Below are positions 49,338-58,279 of a DNA stretch of 64,000 nt, in pieces (within the stretch, counting starts at the first letter, position 1; every line of letters starts with the position of its first letter). A model generated the notes under the pieces. It saw only the letters and a list, made by a program, of their open reading frames with translations, had not been told where the DNA came from and did no database searches. Source of the stretch: Roseiarcus fermentans (GTDB lineage: Bacteria > Pseudomonadota > Alphaproteobacteria > Rhizobiales > Beijerinckiaceae); assembly GCF_003315135.1 (NCBI RefSeq), contig NZ_QNRK01000005.1:62001-126000 (forward strand), given 5' to 3'. The position numbers and the translations under genes were made by a program.

Positions 49338-51077
49338 TCATCGGGCCTCGCGCCCCTCGGGTAGCCAGCCGCCGCTCGCCATCGCGGCCTCCGGGTCGCG
49401 CCTCGGCTTCCGGCGCGGCGGTTCGCCCGCGGCGACGTAGGCGGGCGCATCGCTGCGCGGCAACGGCGCGCGGCCGCGAATCCGGTCGGCGATCTTCTCC
49501 GCCATCATGATGGTCGGCGCGTTGAGGTTGCCGGTCACGACCCGAGGCATGATCGAGGCGTCGACCACCCGCAGGCCTTCGAGCCCGCGCACGCGTCCCT
49601 GGCCGTCCACCACGGCCATCGCGTCCTCGCCCATCGCGCAGGAGCCGGCCGGATGGAAGGCGGTTTCGGCATGGGCGCGCACGAAGGCGTCGAGGTCCCG
49701 GTCGGTCCGCGCCGCTGCGCCCGGACTGATCTCCCGGCCGCGATAGCGGTCGAGCGCCGGCTGGGCGAAAATCTCCCGGGTGATGCGGATGGCGTCGCGA
49801 AACTCCCGCCAGTCCTGGTCGGTCGCCATGTAGTTGAACAGGATGCTCGGGTGGACGCGCGGATCCCGCGACGTCAGCCGGACCCGGCCGCGGCTCGGCG
49901 AGCGCATCGAGCCGACATGGGCCTGGAAGCCGTGCGCCTTCACCGCCCGCGCGCCGTTGTAGCTGATCGCCAGCGGCAGGAAGTGATATTGCAGGTTCGG
50001 CCAGGCGAAGTCCGGGCTCGAGCGGATGAAGCCGCCCGCCTCGAACTGGTTGCTCGCGCCGACCCCCGTCCCGGTGAACAGCCACTGCGCGCCGATCCAG
50101 GCCTGGCGCCACGGCGCGAGCGCGTAAGCCAGCGACACCGGCTCGCGGCACTCGCACTGCATGTAGATCTCGAGATGATCCTGCAGGTTTTCTCCCACCC
50201 CGGGCAGGTCGAGGACCACGGGAACGCCGAGCCCGGCGAGCGCGTCGGCCGGACCGACGCCCGAGCGCTGGAGGAGCTGGGGCGAGGCGATGGCGCCGGA
50301 CGAGACCAGCACCTCGCGCGTCGCGCGGACGATCACGGCCTCGCGGCCGCCGCGCGCGTGGTAGGCGACGCCAGCAGCGCGCCCGCCCTCGAACAGGATG
50401 CGGTCGGTCAGGGCATGGGTGGCGATGGTCAGGTTCGGCCGGTCTCGGGCCTGGTCGAGGTAGCCGCGCGCGGTGCTGGATCGCCGCCCGCGCGGAGTCA
50501 CGGTCCGGTCCATCGGGCCGAAACCCTCCTGCTGGTAGCCGTTGAGGTCGGAGGTGCGCGGATAGCCGGCCTCCACGCCCGCTTCGACCAGCGCCTCGTA
50601 CAGGACGTTGCGGCCGGGCTTTGCCGTCGTGACGCGAACCGGCCCGTCGCCGCCGTGGTAGGGGTCGGGCCCGACGTCGCGCCGCTCGGCCTTGCGGAAA
50701 TAGGGCAGGCAGCTGGCGTAGTTCCAGTCCGAAAGCCCCGGCAGCTGCGCCCAGCCGTCGTAGTCGAGCGCGTTGCCCCGGATGTAGCACATGCCGTTGA
50801 TCAGCGAGGACCCTCCGAGGCCCTTGCCTCGTCCGCACTCCATGCGGCGATCGTTCATGTGCGGCTCGGGATCGGTGAGGTAGGCCCAGTTGTAGCGCCG
50901 TCCCCGCAGCGGCCAGGCCAGCGCCGCCGGCATCTGGGTGCGGAAGTCGAAACGATAGTCGGGCCCGCCGGCCTCGAGCAGCAGGACGCGCGCGTCGGCG
51001 TCCTCGGTCAGGCGCGCGGCCAGCACGTTCCCGGCGGAACCCGCTCCTACGATGATGAAGTCATAGTCCCGCGTCAT
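49338..51077 (-). CDS. betA: GMC oxidoreductase, choline dehydrogenase (BetA-like)
   Basis: A 579-residue FAD enzyme of the glucose-methanol-choline family. It shows the ADP-binding [14 protein letters not shown] at the N-terminus, the GMC signature [20 protein letters not shown], a second signature ([21 protein letters not shown]), and C-terminal active-site [10 protein letters not shown] with the [17 protein letters not shown] segment. Choline dehydrogenase oxidises choline to betaine aldehyde. Location 125 bases after the choline-transporter genes on the same strand supports choline as substrate. The next enzyme, betaine-aldehyde dehydrogenase, is not in the window, though BetA can do both steps. 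Confidence 0.88.
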   Translation of the reverse strand: MTRDYDFIIVGAGSAGNVLAARLTEDADARVLLLEAGGPDYRFDFRTQMPAALAWPLRGRRYNWAYLTDPEPHMNDRRMECGRGKGLGGSSLINGMCYIRGNALDYDGWAQLPGLSDWNYASCLPYFRKAERRDVGPDPYHGGDGPVRVTTAKPGRNVLYEALVEAGVEAGYPRTSDLNGYQQEGFGPMDRTVTPRGRRSSTARGYLDQARDRPNLTIATHALTDRILFEGGRAAGVAYHARGGREAVIVRATREVLVSSGAIASPQLLQRSGVGPADALAGLGVPVVLDLPGVGENLQDHLEIYMQCECREPVSLAYALAPWRQAWIGAQWLFTGTGVGASNQFEAGGFIRSSPDFAWPNLQYHFLPLAISYNGARAVKAHGFQAHVGSMRSPSRGRVRLTSRDPRVHPSILFNYMATDQDWREFRDAIRITREIFAQPALDRYRGREISPGAAARTDRDLDAFVRAHAETAFHPAGSCAMGEDAMAVVDGQGRVRGLEGLRVVDASIMPRVVTGNLNAPTIMMAEKIADRIRGRAPLPRSDAPAYVAAGEPPRRKPRRDPEAAMASGGWLPEGREAR

Positions 51078-51202
51078 GCTCGGCGTTCCGGACCGCCTGC
51101 GAACCGCCGTCTTCGCGTCCGACGTGGATCGGCTTCACGCGTGTACAGCGCTCCTCGCCTCGACGCCACCCGCAGGCCCGGCGCCGCTCTCTTCGACCTC
51201 GC

Positions 51203-52402
51203 TCACACCGACGGCCGCCGCTGCTGCAACAGGGCGCGGTAGATTTCGTCGTCGCCGCACAGCCCCGCCATCCGTCCGAGATCGTCGACCAGCACGATCG
51301 GGTTGCCGGAAAAGCTCCTGAGCGCGATCGCCGACCGCATTCTCAGGTCGATGGGCGCCACCACGATGTCGACGTCGTCCGGATTGGTCGCCGCGATCTG
51401 GCCGGTGGCGCGATCGGCCACCGCCATCGCGCCGGCGCGTCCGTCGAGGGTCACGCCGGACGGCCGGCCGTCGCCGTCGAGCCTGAGGCGGATGCGCCCG
51501 CCGCGGTCGAGCAGCATCTCGTCGTCGGCGCGCACGAGCGCGGCGGCCGGCGTCATCAGGGCGCCGCCGCGGAGCACGTTGAGCGGGTTCATGTGCTTGA
51601 CGAACTCGGCGACGTAGGCGTTCGCCGGCCGCAGCAGGATGTCCTCCGCCCGGCCGCACTGGACGATGCGTCCGCCCTCGAGGATGGCGATCTTGTTGCC
51701 GATCTTCAGCGCTTCGTCGAGGTCGTGGCTGACGAAGATGATCGTCTTCCTCAACTCCGACTGCAGCGCGAGCAGTTCGTCCTGCAACTTGTCCCGGATC
51801 AGCGGATCGAGCGCGGAAAAGGGCTCGTCCATCAGCAGGATGTCGGCGTCGGTGGCGAAGGCGCGCGCCAGCCCGACGCGCTGCTGCATGCCCCCCGAGA
51901 GTTCGTGGGCGTACTTGCCCGCCCATTGCGTGAGCCCCACCATGGCGAGCTTCTCCGCCACGACCTTGTCGATCTGCGGTTTCGGCGTGCGGCGCAATTC
52001 GAGGCCGAAGGCGATGTTTTCCGCCACCGTGCGCCACGGCAGCAGGGCGAATTGCTGGAACACCATCGCAACGCGCCCGGTGCGCAGCGCCCGAAGCTCG
52101 CCCGCCGAACAATGCGCGACGTCGATCGCGCCGCCCTCGTGCTTCACCAGCACGCGGCCGCGGGCGACCTTGTTCAGTCCGTTGACGGCGCGCAGAATCG
52201 TCGACTTGCCCGAGCCGGACAGGCCCATGAGGACGCAGATCTCTCCCGGCTCGACCGCGAGGTCGACGCCGGCCGCGCCGAGCACCACGTTGGTCGCCTT
52301 CAGGATCTCGTCGCGCGTGGCGCCCTTGTCGATCAGCGCGATGGCCTCCGCCTGCCGATCGCCGAAAAGGATGTCGACGTGGTCGAAGATGACGGCGGAC
52401 AT
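51203..52402 (-). CDS. choV: choline ABC transporter ATP-binding protein
   Basis: A 399-residue ABC ATPase of the ProV/ChoV type. Walker A GLSGSGKST (near 67), signature LSGGMQQRVGLARAFA, and Walker B ILLMDEPFSALDP form the nucleotide domain. The C-terminal ~130 residues are a CBS-type regulatory region. The N-terminal 40 residues with LIDKGATRDEILKATNVVLG are typical of ChoV. The ATG overlaps the choW stop (TGATG). It powers choline or betaine uptake with ChoW and ChoX. Confidence 0.93.
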   Translation of the reverse strand: MSAVIFDHVDILFGDRQAEAIALIDKGATRDEILKATNVVLGAAGVDLAVEPGEICVLMGLSGSGKSTILRAVNGLNKVARGRVLVKHEGGAIDVAHCSAGELRALRTGRVAMVFQQFALLPWRTVAENIAFGLELRRTPKPQIDKVVAEKLAMVGLTQWAGKYAHELSGGMQQRVGLARAFATDADILLMDEPFSALDPLIRDKLQDELLALQSELRKTIIFVSHDLDEALKIGNKIAILEGGRIVQCGRAEDILLRPANAYVAEFVKHMNPLNVLRGGALMTPAAALVRADDEMLLDRGGRIRLRLDGDGRPSGVTLDGRAGAMAVADRATGQIAATNPDDVDIVVAPIDLRMRSAIALRSFSGNPIVLVDDLGRMAGLCGDDEIYRALLQQRRPSV

Positions 52403-53247
52403 CAGGCGCGCTTTCGTTCGGGGCTGCGGAACACGCGATCGAGAACGATGGCGAGCAGCACGATCGACATGCCGGCCTCGATGCCCATCGGGATGTTGAC
52501 GGTTCCGAGCGCCCGCACCACCGGCGTGCCGAGGCCGGTTGCGCCGACCAGCGCCGCGATCACCACCATCGACAGGCTCAGCATGATGCATTGCGTGATC
52601 CCGGCCATGATCGTCGGCAGCGCGTGCGGCAGTTCGACCTTCCACAGCAGTTGACGTTTCGTCGCGCCGAAGGCTTCGCCGGCCTCCTTCAGCGACGCCG
52701 GCACGGAGACGATGCCGAGATGGGTCAGCCGGATCGGCGCCGGGATCGCGAAGATCACCGTCGAGATCAGGCCCGGGGCGGAGCCGAGGTGGAACAGCAC
52801 CAGCGTCGGGATCAGGTAGACGAAGGTCGGCAGCGTCTGCATCAGGTCGAGCAGCGGCCGCATCGCCGAATAGAGCCACGGCCGGTGCGCCGAGGCGATG
52901 CCGAGCGGAACCCCGATGACGACGCTGGCGAGGGTGGCGAATCCCACCAGCGAGATGGTCTCGACCGTCGCTTCCCAGTAGCCGAGATTGGCGATGATCA
53001 GGAAGGCTGCGACGACGAACAGCGAAAGCTTCCAGGATCGGTGCAGCCACCAGGCGAGCGCCGCGATCGCGAAGACGACGATCAGGAACGGGATGTGCAG
53101 CAGAACGGCGGTGAAACCGTCCACCAGGAAGTCGATGATCGCGGTGACGGCGTCGAAGAAGCCGGCGGCGTGGTCCTGAAGCCAGTTGATGCCGATCTTG
53201 GCCCACCGCCCCAACGGAATCCTCGGCTCGGTGAACCACTGTTCCAA
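52402..53247 (-). CDS. choW: choline ABC transporter permease
   Basis: A 281-residue integral membrane permease. It starts (M)EQWFTEPRIPLGRWAKIGINWL, with helices at about 30-50, 60-80, 85-110, 130-150 and 200-270, and carries the EAA-loop (SLKEAGEAFGATKRQLLWKVELP). The TTG at 53247 was chosen because GGGAG precedes it by 7-8 bases and the length equals ChoW of Sinorhizobium as I recall it; an in-frame ATG at 53367 would add an atypical 40 residues. Its stop overlaps choV by one base. Confidence 0.92.
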   Translation of the reverse strand: MEQWFTEPRIPLGRWAKIGINWLQDHAAGFFDAVTAIIDFLVDGFTAVLLHIPFLIVVFAIAALAWWLHRSWKLSLFVVAAFLIIANLGYWEATVETISLVGFATLASVVIGVPLGIASAHRPWLYSAMRPLLDLMQTLPTFVYLIPTLVLFHLGSAPGLISTVIFAIPAPIRLTHLGIVSVPASLKEAGEAFGATKRQLLWKVELPHALPTIMAGITQCIMLSLSMVVIAALVGATGLGTPVVRALGTVNIPMGIEAGMSIVLLAIVLDRVFRSPERKRA

Positions 53248-53501
53248 GGCGCCGCTCCCGTTCCGCCTGCCCCAGGACCGTATCGCGAACGGGATCAGAT
53301 TCAGCGCGGAATCTTCCAGCCCGGTTCGCAATGCAGAATAGGCATGCGGTCGCGTTTCGTCATGCAAAATTCATCGCGACAAGCCGCGGTCCGGCGGGCG
53401 CCTCGTCCACCGCGTTCCGCTGGCCCGACGGCGGCGCGAACGCGCCGCCGTCGCGAGCGGCCGTCGGCGCGCGATCGCGCCGACGCCTCCCCTTGCGCCG
53501 G

Positions 53502-54452
53502 TCAGTTCAGCCCGAAATGCTTCTTCACCGCCGGCAGTCCGGGCTGGCCGTCGAAGGTCGTCACGCCGTCCAGCCACGCCGTCAGCGGCTTCGGATTGGC
53601 CACGATCCATTCCTTCGCCGCGACCGGACCGTCCTTGCCGTCGGTCAAGATCTTGTTCATCACCTCGTTCTCGATGTCGACGGTGAACACGAGATTCTTG
53701 ATCAGCTTCGCGGCGTTCGGGCATTCCTCCGCCCAGCCGGCGCGCTCGTTGGTGTAGACGACGGCGCCGCCGAAGTTCGGGCCGAAGACGTCGTCGCCGC
53801 CGGCGAGATAGTCGATCTTGTAATTGACGTTCATCGGGTGCGGCGCCCAGCCGAGGAACACCACGTCCTCGTGGCGGCGGGTGGCGTTCTCGACCTGGGA
53901 GAGCATGCCCTGCTCGCTCGATTCGACCAGCTGGAAATCCTTGAGGCCGAACTTGCCGTCCTTGATCATGTCCAGGACGAGGCGGTTGCCGTCGTTGCCG
54001 GGCTCGATGCCGTAGATCTTGCCGTGCAGCGAGTCCTTGAACTTGGCGACGTCGGCGAAGGTCTTGAGCCCCTTGTCGAAGGTGTAGGTCGGCACCGCGA
54101 GCGTGTATTTCGCGCCCTCGGGCAGGTTGGCGCCGACGACGACGACCGACTTGTCCTCGACATAGGGCTTGCGATCGTTTTCCATCGACGGCTGCCAGTT
54201 GCCGAGGAACACGTCGATGTCCTTGTTCTTCATCGACGTGTAGGTCACCGGAACGGACAGCACCGTCACTTTGGGCGTGTAGCCGAGCGCGGTCAGGATT
54301 TGCGACGCGATCGCCGTCGTCGAGGTGATGTCCGTCCAGCCGACATCCGAGAATTTCACGGTCTTGCAGGTTTCCGGATCGCCCGCGAACGCGCCGGACG
54401 TCGCAACCGCAGCCGCCGCGGCGAGCGCCGCGATCCCCATCAGTTTTTTCAT
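53502..54452 (-). CDS. choX: choline-binding periplasmic protein
   Basis: The 316-residue substrate-binding protein of the transporter. A signal peptide (about 1-23) is followed by a mature domain with CKTVKFSDVGWTDITSTTAIAS, VFLGNWQPSMENDRKPYV, GIEPGNDGNRLVLDMI and LGWAPHPMNVNYKIDYL, in which the Trp and Tyr/Asn residues would form the aromatic choline box. The ATG at 54452 has a GGAGGA site. It is the first gene of choX-choW-choV-betA. A 254-base gap separates it from choW. Confidence 0.93.
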   Translation of the reverse strand: MKKLMGIAALAAAAAVATSGAFAGDPETCKTVKFSDVGWTDITSTTAIASQILTALGYTPKVTVLSVPVTYTSMKNKDIDVFLGNWQPSMENDRKPYVEDKSVVVVGANLPEGAKYTLAVPTYTFDKGLKTFADVAKFKDSLHGKIYGIEPGNDGNRLVLDMIKDGKFGLKDFQLVESSEQGMLSQVENATRRHEDVVFLGWAPHPMNVNYKIDYLAGGDDVFGPNFGGAVVYTNERAGWAEECPNAAKLIKNLVFTVDIENEVMNKILTDGKDGPVAAKEWIVANPKPLTAWLDGVTTFDGQPGLPAVKKHFGLN

Positions 54453-54709
54453 GATTTTCCTCCGCGTCCGGGCGCCTGTGGCGGCCCCGTCGAAGCGGCA
54501 TGCAACCACAGGCGCTCCACGCTGTCACGCCCGAAGTTCCCTCGCGCCCCGCCCGGAATTCGGCGTCACGCTCGCCTTGCGCGCGCCGGATTCCTCTCCT
54601 CTTGCCGCTCGCGCCGTCGCTCCCGGCATTGGATTTGAGCAGCGTGTTGAATATAGATTCGGGCCCGCGTCCCGCAGCGGCGCGCGAGACGCTGATCGAG
54701 GAGGGCCTG

Positions 54710-57271
54710 TTGGCTCAGTTGCCGGACAAAGCGAAGGTCGTCGTCATCGGCGTCGGCGGCATCGTCGGCGCTTCCGTCGCGCATCACCTCGTCGAGCGGG
54801 GCTGGGACGACATCGTCGGCATCGACACGTCGGGCGTGCCGACCGACATCGGCTCGACCGGCCACGCCTCCGATTTCTGCTACACGACGGCCCACGACTT
54901 CCTGTCCACCTGGACGACGCTCTACTCCATCGACTTCTATGAGAAGCTCGGCCATTACGACCGCATCGGCGGCCTCGAGGTCGCCCGCGTCGGCGACGAC
55001 GCGCGCATGGACGAGATCCGGCGCAAGGTCGCCTCGGGCAAGGCTTTCGGCGCCCGCGCCCGCCTCGTCGGGCCGGCGGAAATCAAGGAGAGATTTCCGC
55101 TGATCGAGCAGGACAAGGTCCAGGGCGGCCTGTGGGACCCGGACGCCGGGCTGGTCGTTCCGCGCTCGCAAGCCGTCGCCGGCGAACTGGTCGATCGCGC
55201 CGTCGCCGCCGGCAAGCTCGCGGCGTTCGCCAACACGCCCGCGACCGCGCTCGTGATCGAGGGCGGGCGCATCCGGGGCGTCGTGACGCCGCGCGGGACG
55301 ATCGCCGCCGACCATGTCGTCGTCTGCGCCGGCCTGTGGGGCCGTCTGATCGCCGAGATGGCGGGCGAGGACCTGCCGGTCATGCCGATCGACCATCCGC
55401 TCACCTTCTTCGGCCCCTATGACGCGTTCGCGGGGACGGGCAAGGAGATCGGCTGGCCGCTGCTGCGCGACCAGGGCAACTCGGCCTACATGCGCGACAC
55501 CGGGGATCCAACAACCTCGGAAGGCGGCATGATCGAGTGGGGCTATTACGAGGAGACCCATCCGCGCCTCTGCCACCCGCGCGAGATCCTGGAAAAACAT
55601 CAGGCGCGGCTGTCGCCCTCGCAGCGCGACCTCGACATGGAGCAGATTCTGGCGCCGCTCGAACGCGCGATCGAGCTGACGCCGATTTTGGGGGAGCTCG
55701 GCTACGACGCGCGTCGCTCCTTCAACGGCCTCTTGCAGGTGACGGCCGACGGCGGCCCCTCGATCGGCGAGAGCCGCAAGGCGCGGGGCCTGTGGTACGC
55801 GGTCGCCGTCTGGGTCAAGGACGCGCCGGGGACGGGCAAGCTCGTCGCCGACTGGATGACCGACGGCCGGACCGGGATCGACCACGCCCGGATCGACGTC
55901 GCCCGCTTCTATCCTCACCAACTCGAGGAGGCGTTCATCGAAGGCCGCTGCCGCGAGGCGGCGCAAAAAGTCTACAATCCCGCCGTCCACCCGCGCGAGC
56001 CCTACGCCACCGGCCGCAACATCCGCCGCTCGCCCTTCTACGCGCGGGAGGTCGAACTCGGCGGCCACTTCATGGAGCTCGCCGGCTGGGAGCGCGCGCA
56101 CGGCTACGCCGCCAACGCGCATCTTCTGGAGACATACGGCGACCGCGTTCCGGTGCGCGCGAACGAATGGGACAACCGGCACTTCTGGCGCGTCTCCAAC
56201 GCTGAGCAGCTCGCCATGAGCGACGACTGTGGGATCATCAACCTGTCGCACTTCGCCGTCCTCGACGTCGAGGGGCCCGACGCGGTCGCGCTGATGGAAT
56301 GGGCGTGCGCCGCCAGGATCGGCGGCGACGCCAATCTCGGCAAGGGCATCTACACCCACTTCCTCGACGACGAGGGGAACGTCCGCGCCGACCTGACCGT
56401 GTTTCGCCTGGAAGACCGCTGCCGGGTGGTCGACGGCGCAGACGCCGGCATGCGCGATTTCGCCTACCTGCGCCGCGTGGCGGCGGACAAGGGTTTTGAC
56501 GTCACGGTGACCGACCTGACCGAAAAAATCATCACCATCGGCGTCTGGGGCCCGAACGCGCGCGCCACGCTGCAGAAGGTGGTCGCCGACCCGGCGGCGC
56601 TCGCGCCGGAGAATTTTCCATTCGCGGCGCTCCGTCCGATCACGATCGCCGGCAAACCCGTTCTCGCCTTCCGCATCTCCTATGTCGGCGAGCAGGGTTT
56701 TGAGCTGCACATGGCCTACGACGACGGCCTCGCGGTTTGGGACGCCATCCGCGCGCAGGGCGTCGTCGCGGTCGGGATCGAGACCTACGCCAACAGCCGG
56801 CGCATGGAAAAGAGCCTGCGCCTGCAGAACGCCGACCTCACCACCGAATACAACCTGTTCGAGGCGGACCTCGCCCGGCCCAAGGTCAAGGACGCCGATT
56901 TTCGCGGCAAGGCGAAACACCTCGAATACCGCGCGCGCGACAAGCAGCCGGCGATCCTGTGCACGCTGGTGATGACGGACAACGACGATGCGAAGGGGGT
57001 CGCGCGCTATCCGGTCGGGACGCTGCCGGTGATCGACCCGGCGACCGGCGAGACGCTGGTCGACGCGCTCGGCCGCCGCTCCTACACCACCTCGATCGCC
57101 TACGGGCCGTCGATCGGCAAAAACATCGCCCTCGCCTACCTGCCGTGGGACCATGCGCAGACGGGGCGAAAGCTCGCCGTGCAGTATTTCGCCGACGTCT
57201 ATCCGGTCGAGGTGGCGGCGGTTGGTTACAAGGCGCTCTACGACCCGGAGAATTCTAGGCCGCGAAGCTGA
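54710..57271 (+). CDS. FAD-dependent dimethylglycine/sarcosine-type dehydrogenase with GcvT domains
   Basis: A ~853-residue two-part enzyme of the DMGDH/sarcosine dehydrogenase family. The N-terminal FAD domain (about 1-425) begins with KVVVIGVGGIVGASVAHHLVERG, and has the DIGSTGHASDFCY and YDARRSFNGLLQVTADGGPSIGES segments. The C-terminal half (about 440-850) is a GcvT-like folate-binding module (WRVSNAEQLAMSDDCGIINLSHFAV, ADLTVFRLEDRCRVVDG, SYVGEQGFELHM) that receives the oxidised methyl group. The TTG at 54710 with GAGGAGGG upstream gives the family length. It is divergent from choX and convergent with the mttB-like gene. Confidence 0.85.
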   Translation: MAQLPDKAKVVVIGVGGIVGASVAHHLVERGWDDIVGIDTSGVPTDIGSTGHASDFCYTTAHDFLSTWTTLYSIDFYEKLGHYDRIGGLEVARVGDDARMDEIRRKVASGKAFGARARLVGPAEIKERFPLIEQDKVQGGLWDPDAGLVVPRSQAVAGELVDRAVAAGKLAAFANTPATALVIEGGRIRGVVTPRGTIAADHVVVCAGLWGRLIAEMAGEDLPVMPIDHPLTFFGPYDAFAGTGKEIGWPLLRDQGNSAYMRDTGDPTTSEGGMIEWGYYEETHPRLCHPREILEKHQARLSPSQRDLDMEQILAPLERAIELTPILGELGYDARRSFNGLLQVTADGGPSIGESRKARGLWYAVAVWVKDAPGTGKLVADWMTDGRTGIDHARIDVARFYPHQLEEAFIEGRCREAAQKVYNPAVHPREPYATGRNIRRSPFYAREVELGGHFMELAGWERAHGYAANAHLLETYGDRVPVRANEWDNRHFWRVSNAEQLAMSDDCGIINLSHFAVLDVEGPDAVALMEWACAARIGGDANLGKGIYTHFLDDEGNVRADLTVFRLEDRCRVVDGADAGMRDFAYLRRVAADKGFDVTVTDLTEKIITIGVWGPNARATLQKVVADPAALAPENFPFAALRPITIAGKPVLAFRISYVGEQGFELHMAYDDGLAVWDAIRAQGVVAVGIETYANSRRMEKSLRLQNADLTTEYNLFEADLARPKVKDADFRGKAKHLEYRARDKQPAILCTLVMTDNDDAKGVARYPVGTLPVIDPATGETLVDALGRRSYTTSIAYGPSIGKNIALAYLPWDHAQTGRKLAVQYFADVYPVEVAAVGYKALYDPENSRPRS

Positions 57272-57353
57272 GCGGCGGGGGTCCCTCCGGCGCCGCGTGA
57301 GGGTCAGCCTGTTGAGGTCACCGCCGCGTCTTGACTCGCGTGACCCTCGCCGC

Positions 57354-57503
57354 TCAGTTCGTCGCGTCCGGCATCGGCGGCGCCTTGCGTTCCTCGATGA
57401 AGGCTCGGATCGCCTCGTCCTTCGCCGGATCGAGCGTGAGCGCTGCGCAATCGCGGGGCATCGCCTTCCAGAGCGCGCTGGCGTCCTCGCGTCCTTCGTG
57501 GCG
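57354..57503 (-). pseudogene. relic of the 3' end of an mttB-like gene
   Basis: The minus strand reads SALWKAMPRDCAALTLDP then AKDEAIRAFIEERKAPPMPDATN and a stop. This aligns with the last ~40 residues of the intact mttB-like gene (ALWKGMLADYEAPSLDPAKD... ERKASMPDATY). It has no start codon, and a TAG lies just upstream in the same frame (57504-57506). The two DNA copies are nearly identical over the last ~85 bases. Confidence 0.8.
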
Positions 57504-57553
57504 CTAGACGATCTTGTGCGCGGCGATGGGTTCGTGTGAGCGCGTCGCCCGCC

Positions 57554-57859
57554 TCAGGCTGAGGACTCGGCCGCCGCGACGGGCCGCGTCGGCAGCTTTG
57601 CAACCGCCGCGCCAACCTGAGCGGCGGCTTTGTCGAGATCGTATGCTGTCTGGAGGTTCAGCCAGAACTGAGCGCTGGTCCGAAACCAATGTCCAAGCCG
57701 CAGGGCGGTGTCCCCGGTGATGGCGCGCTTGCCGGCGATGATCTGGCTTATGCGGTTTGACGGCACGTCGATCTGCCGGGACAACTCGGTCGGCAGGACG
57801 TTCAGCTCTCTCAGCTCATCGGCGAGAATTTCACCGGGATGGATGGGCGTGCGGGCCAT
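57554..57859 (-). CDS. higA: HigA-type antitoxin
   Basis: A 101-residue XRE-family antitoxin. It has the characteristic N-terminus TPIHPGEILADELRELNV, followed by the helix-turn-helix LSRQIDVPSNRISQIIAGKR and the conserved RLGHWFRTSAQFWLNLQTAYDL. It is 8 bases downstream of the toxin gene, the usual higB-higA order. HigA binds HigB and represses the operon. Confidence 0.93.
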   Translation of the reverse strand: MARTPIHPGEILADELRELNVLPTELSRQIDVPSNRISQIIAGKRAITGDTALRLGHWFRTSAQFWLNLQTAYDLDKAAAQVGAAVAKLPTRPVAAAESSA

Positions 57860-57867
57860 GATTGCAC

Positions 57868-58152
57868 CTAATGGTAGTCTACGATTTCGACGTTTGACGG
57901 GCCGCTCGCGTCTGGCGGCCACTCGAAGCAAATTCGCCACTGCTGGTTGACCCGGATCGAGTACTGCCCCGCACGGTCGCCTTTGAGGGCTTCCATGCGG
58001 TTGCTGGGCAGCGCAGCCAGGTCGGCAAGCGTGACCGCAGCGTCGAGAATACGAAGCCGCTTCTCGGCCTGCTCTTTGAAGCCATGAAACGCGGGGACGA
58101 GTTCGCCTTCGGCGAACTGCTTCGTCCGCTTGTCCCCGTAGCTCGAGATCAT
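57868..58152 (-). CDS. higB: HigB-type toxin (RelE fold)
   Basis: A 94-residue RelE-like mRNA interferase. It shows SSYGDKRTKQFAEGEL at the N-terminus, RLRILDAAVTLADLAALPSNRMEALKGDRAGQYSIRVN in the core, and the C-terminal WRICFEWPP and VEIVDYH, which carry the catalytic residues. The ATG at 58152 gives the normal HigB length; upstream in-frame ATGs would add 2 or 12 residues. The pair lies between two copies of the mttB 3' end, suggesting that it arrived as a small mobile unit. Confidence 0.9.
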   Translation of the reverse strand: MISSYGDKRTKQFAEGELVPAFHGFKEQAEKRLRILDAAVTLADLAALPSNRMEALKGDRAGQYSIRVNQQWRICFEWPPDASGPSNVEIVDYH

Positions 58153-58279
58153 GACCATCAGGGTATTGAGTTTGACGATGTACGTCAAACGTCAATCAGG
58201 CCATTTCGCTTTCCGGTCGGCGCGCGCGTGAGCCGTCGAACAGGCTGCGGGTTTTGCTCAACAGGGGGGCCGCAGCCCC

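Noticed and set aside
57299-57348. Inverted repeat GAGGGTCA/TGACCCTC after the DMGDH gene
   Set aside because: Only 8 bases with a 34-base loop and no T-run; it could be chance and does not qualify as a terminator.
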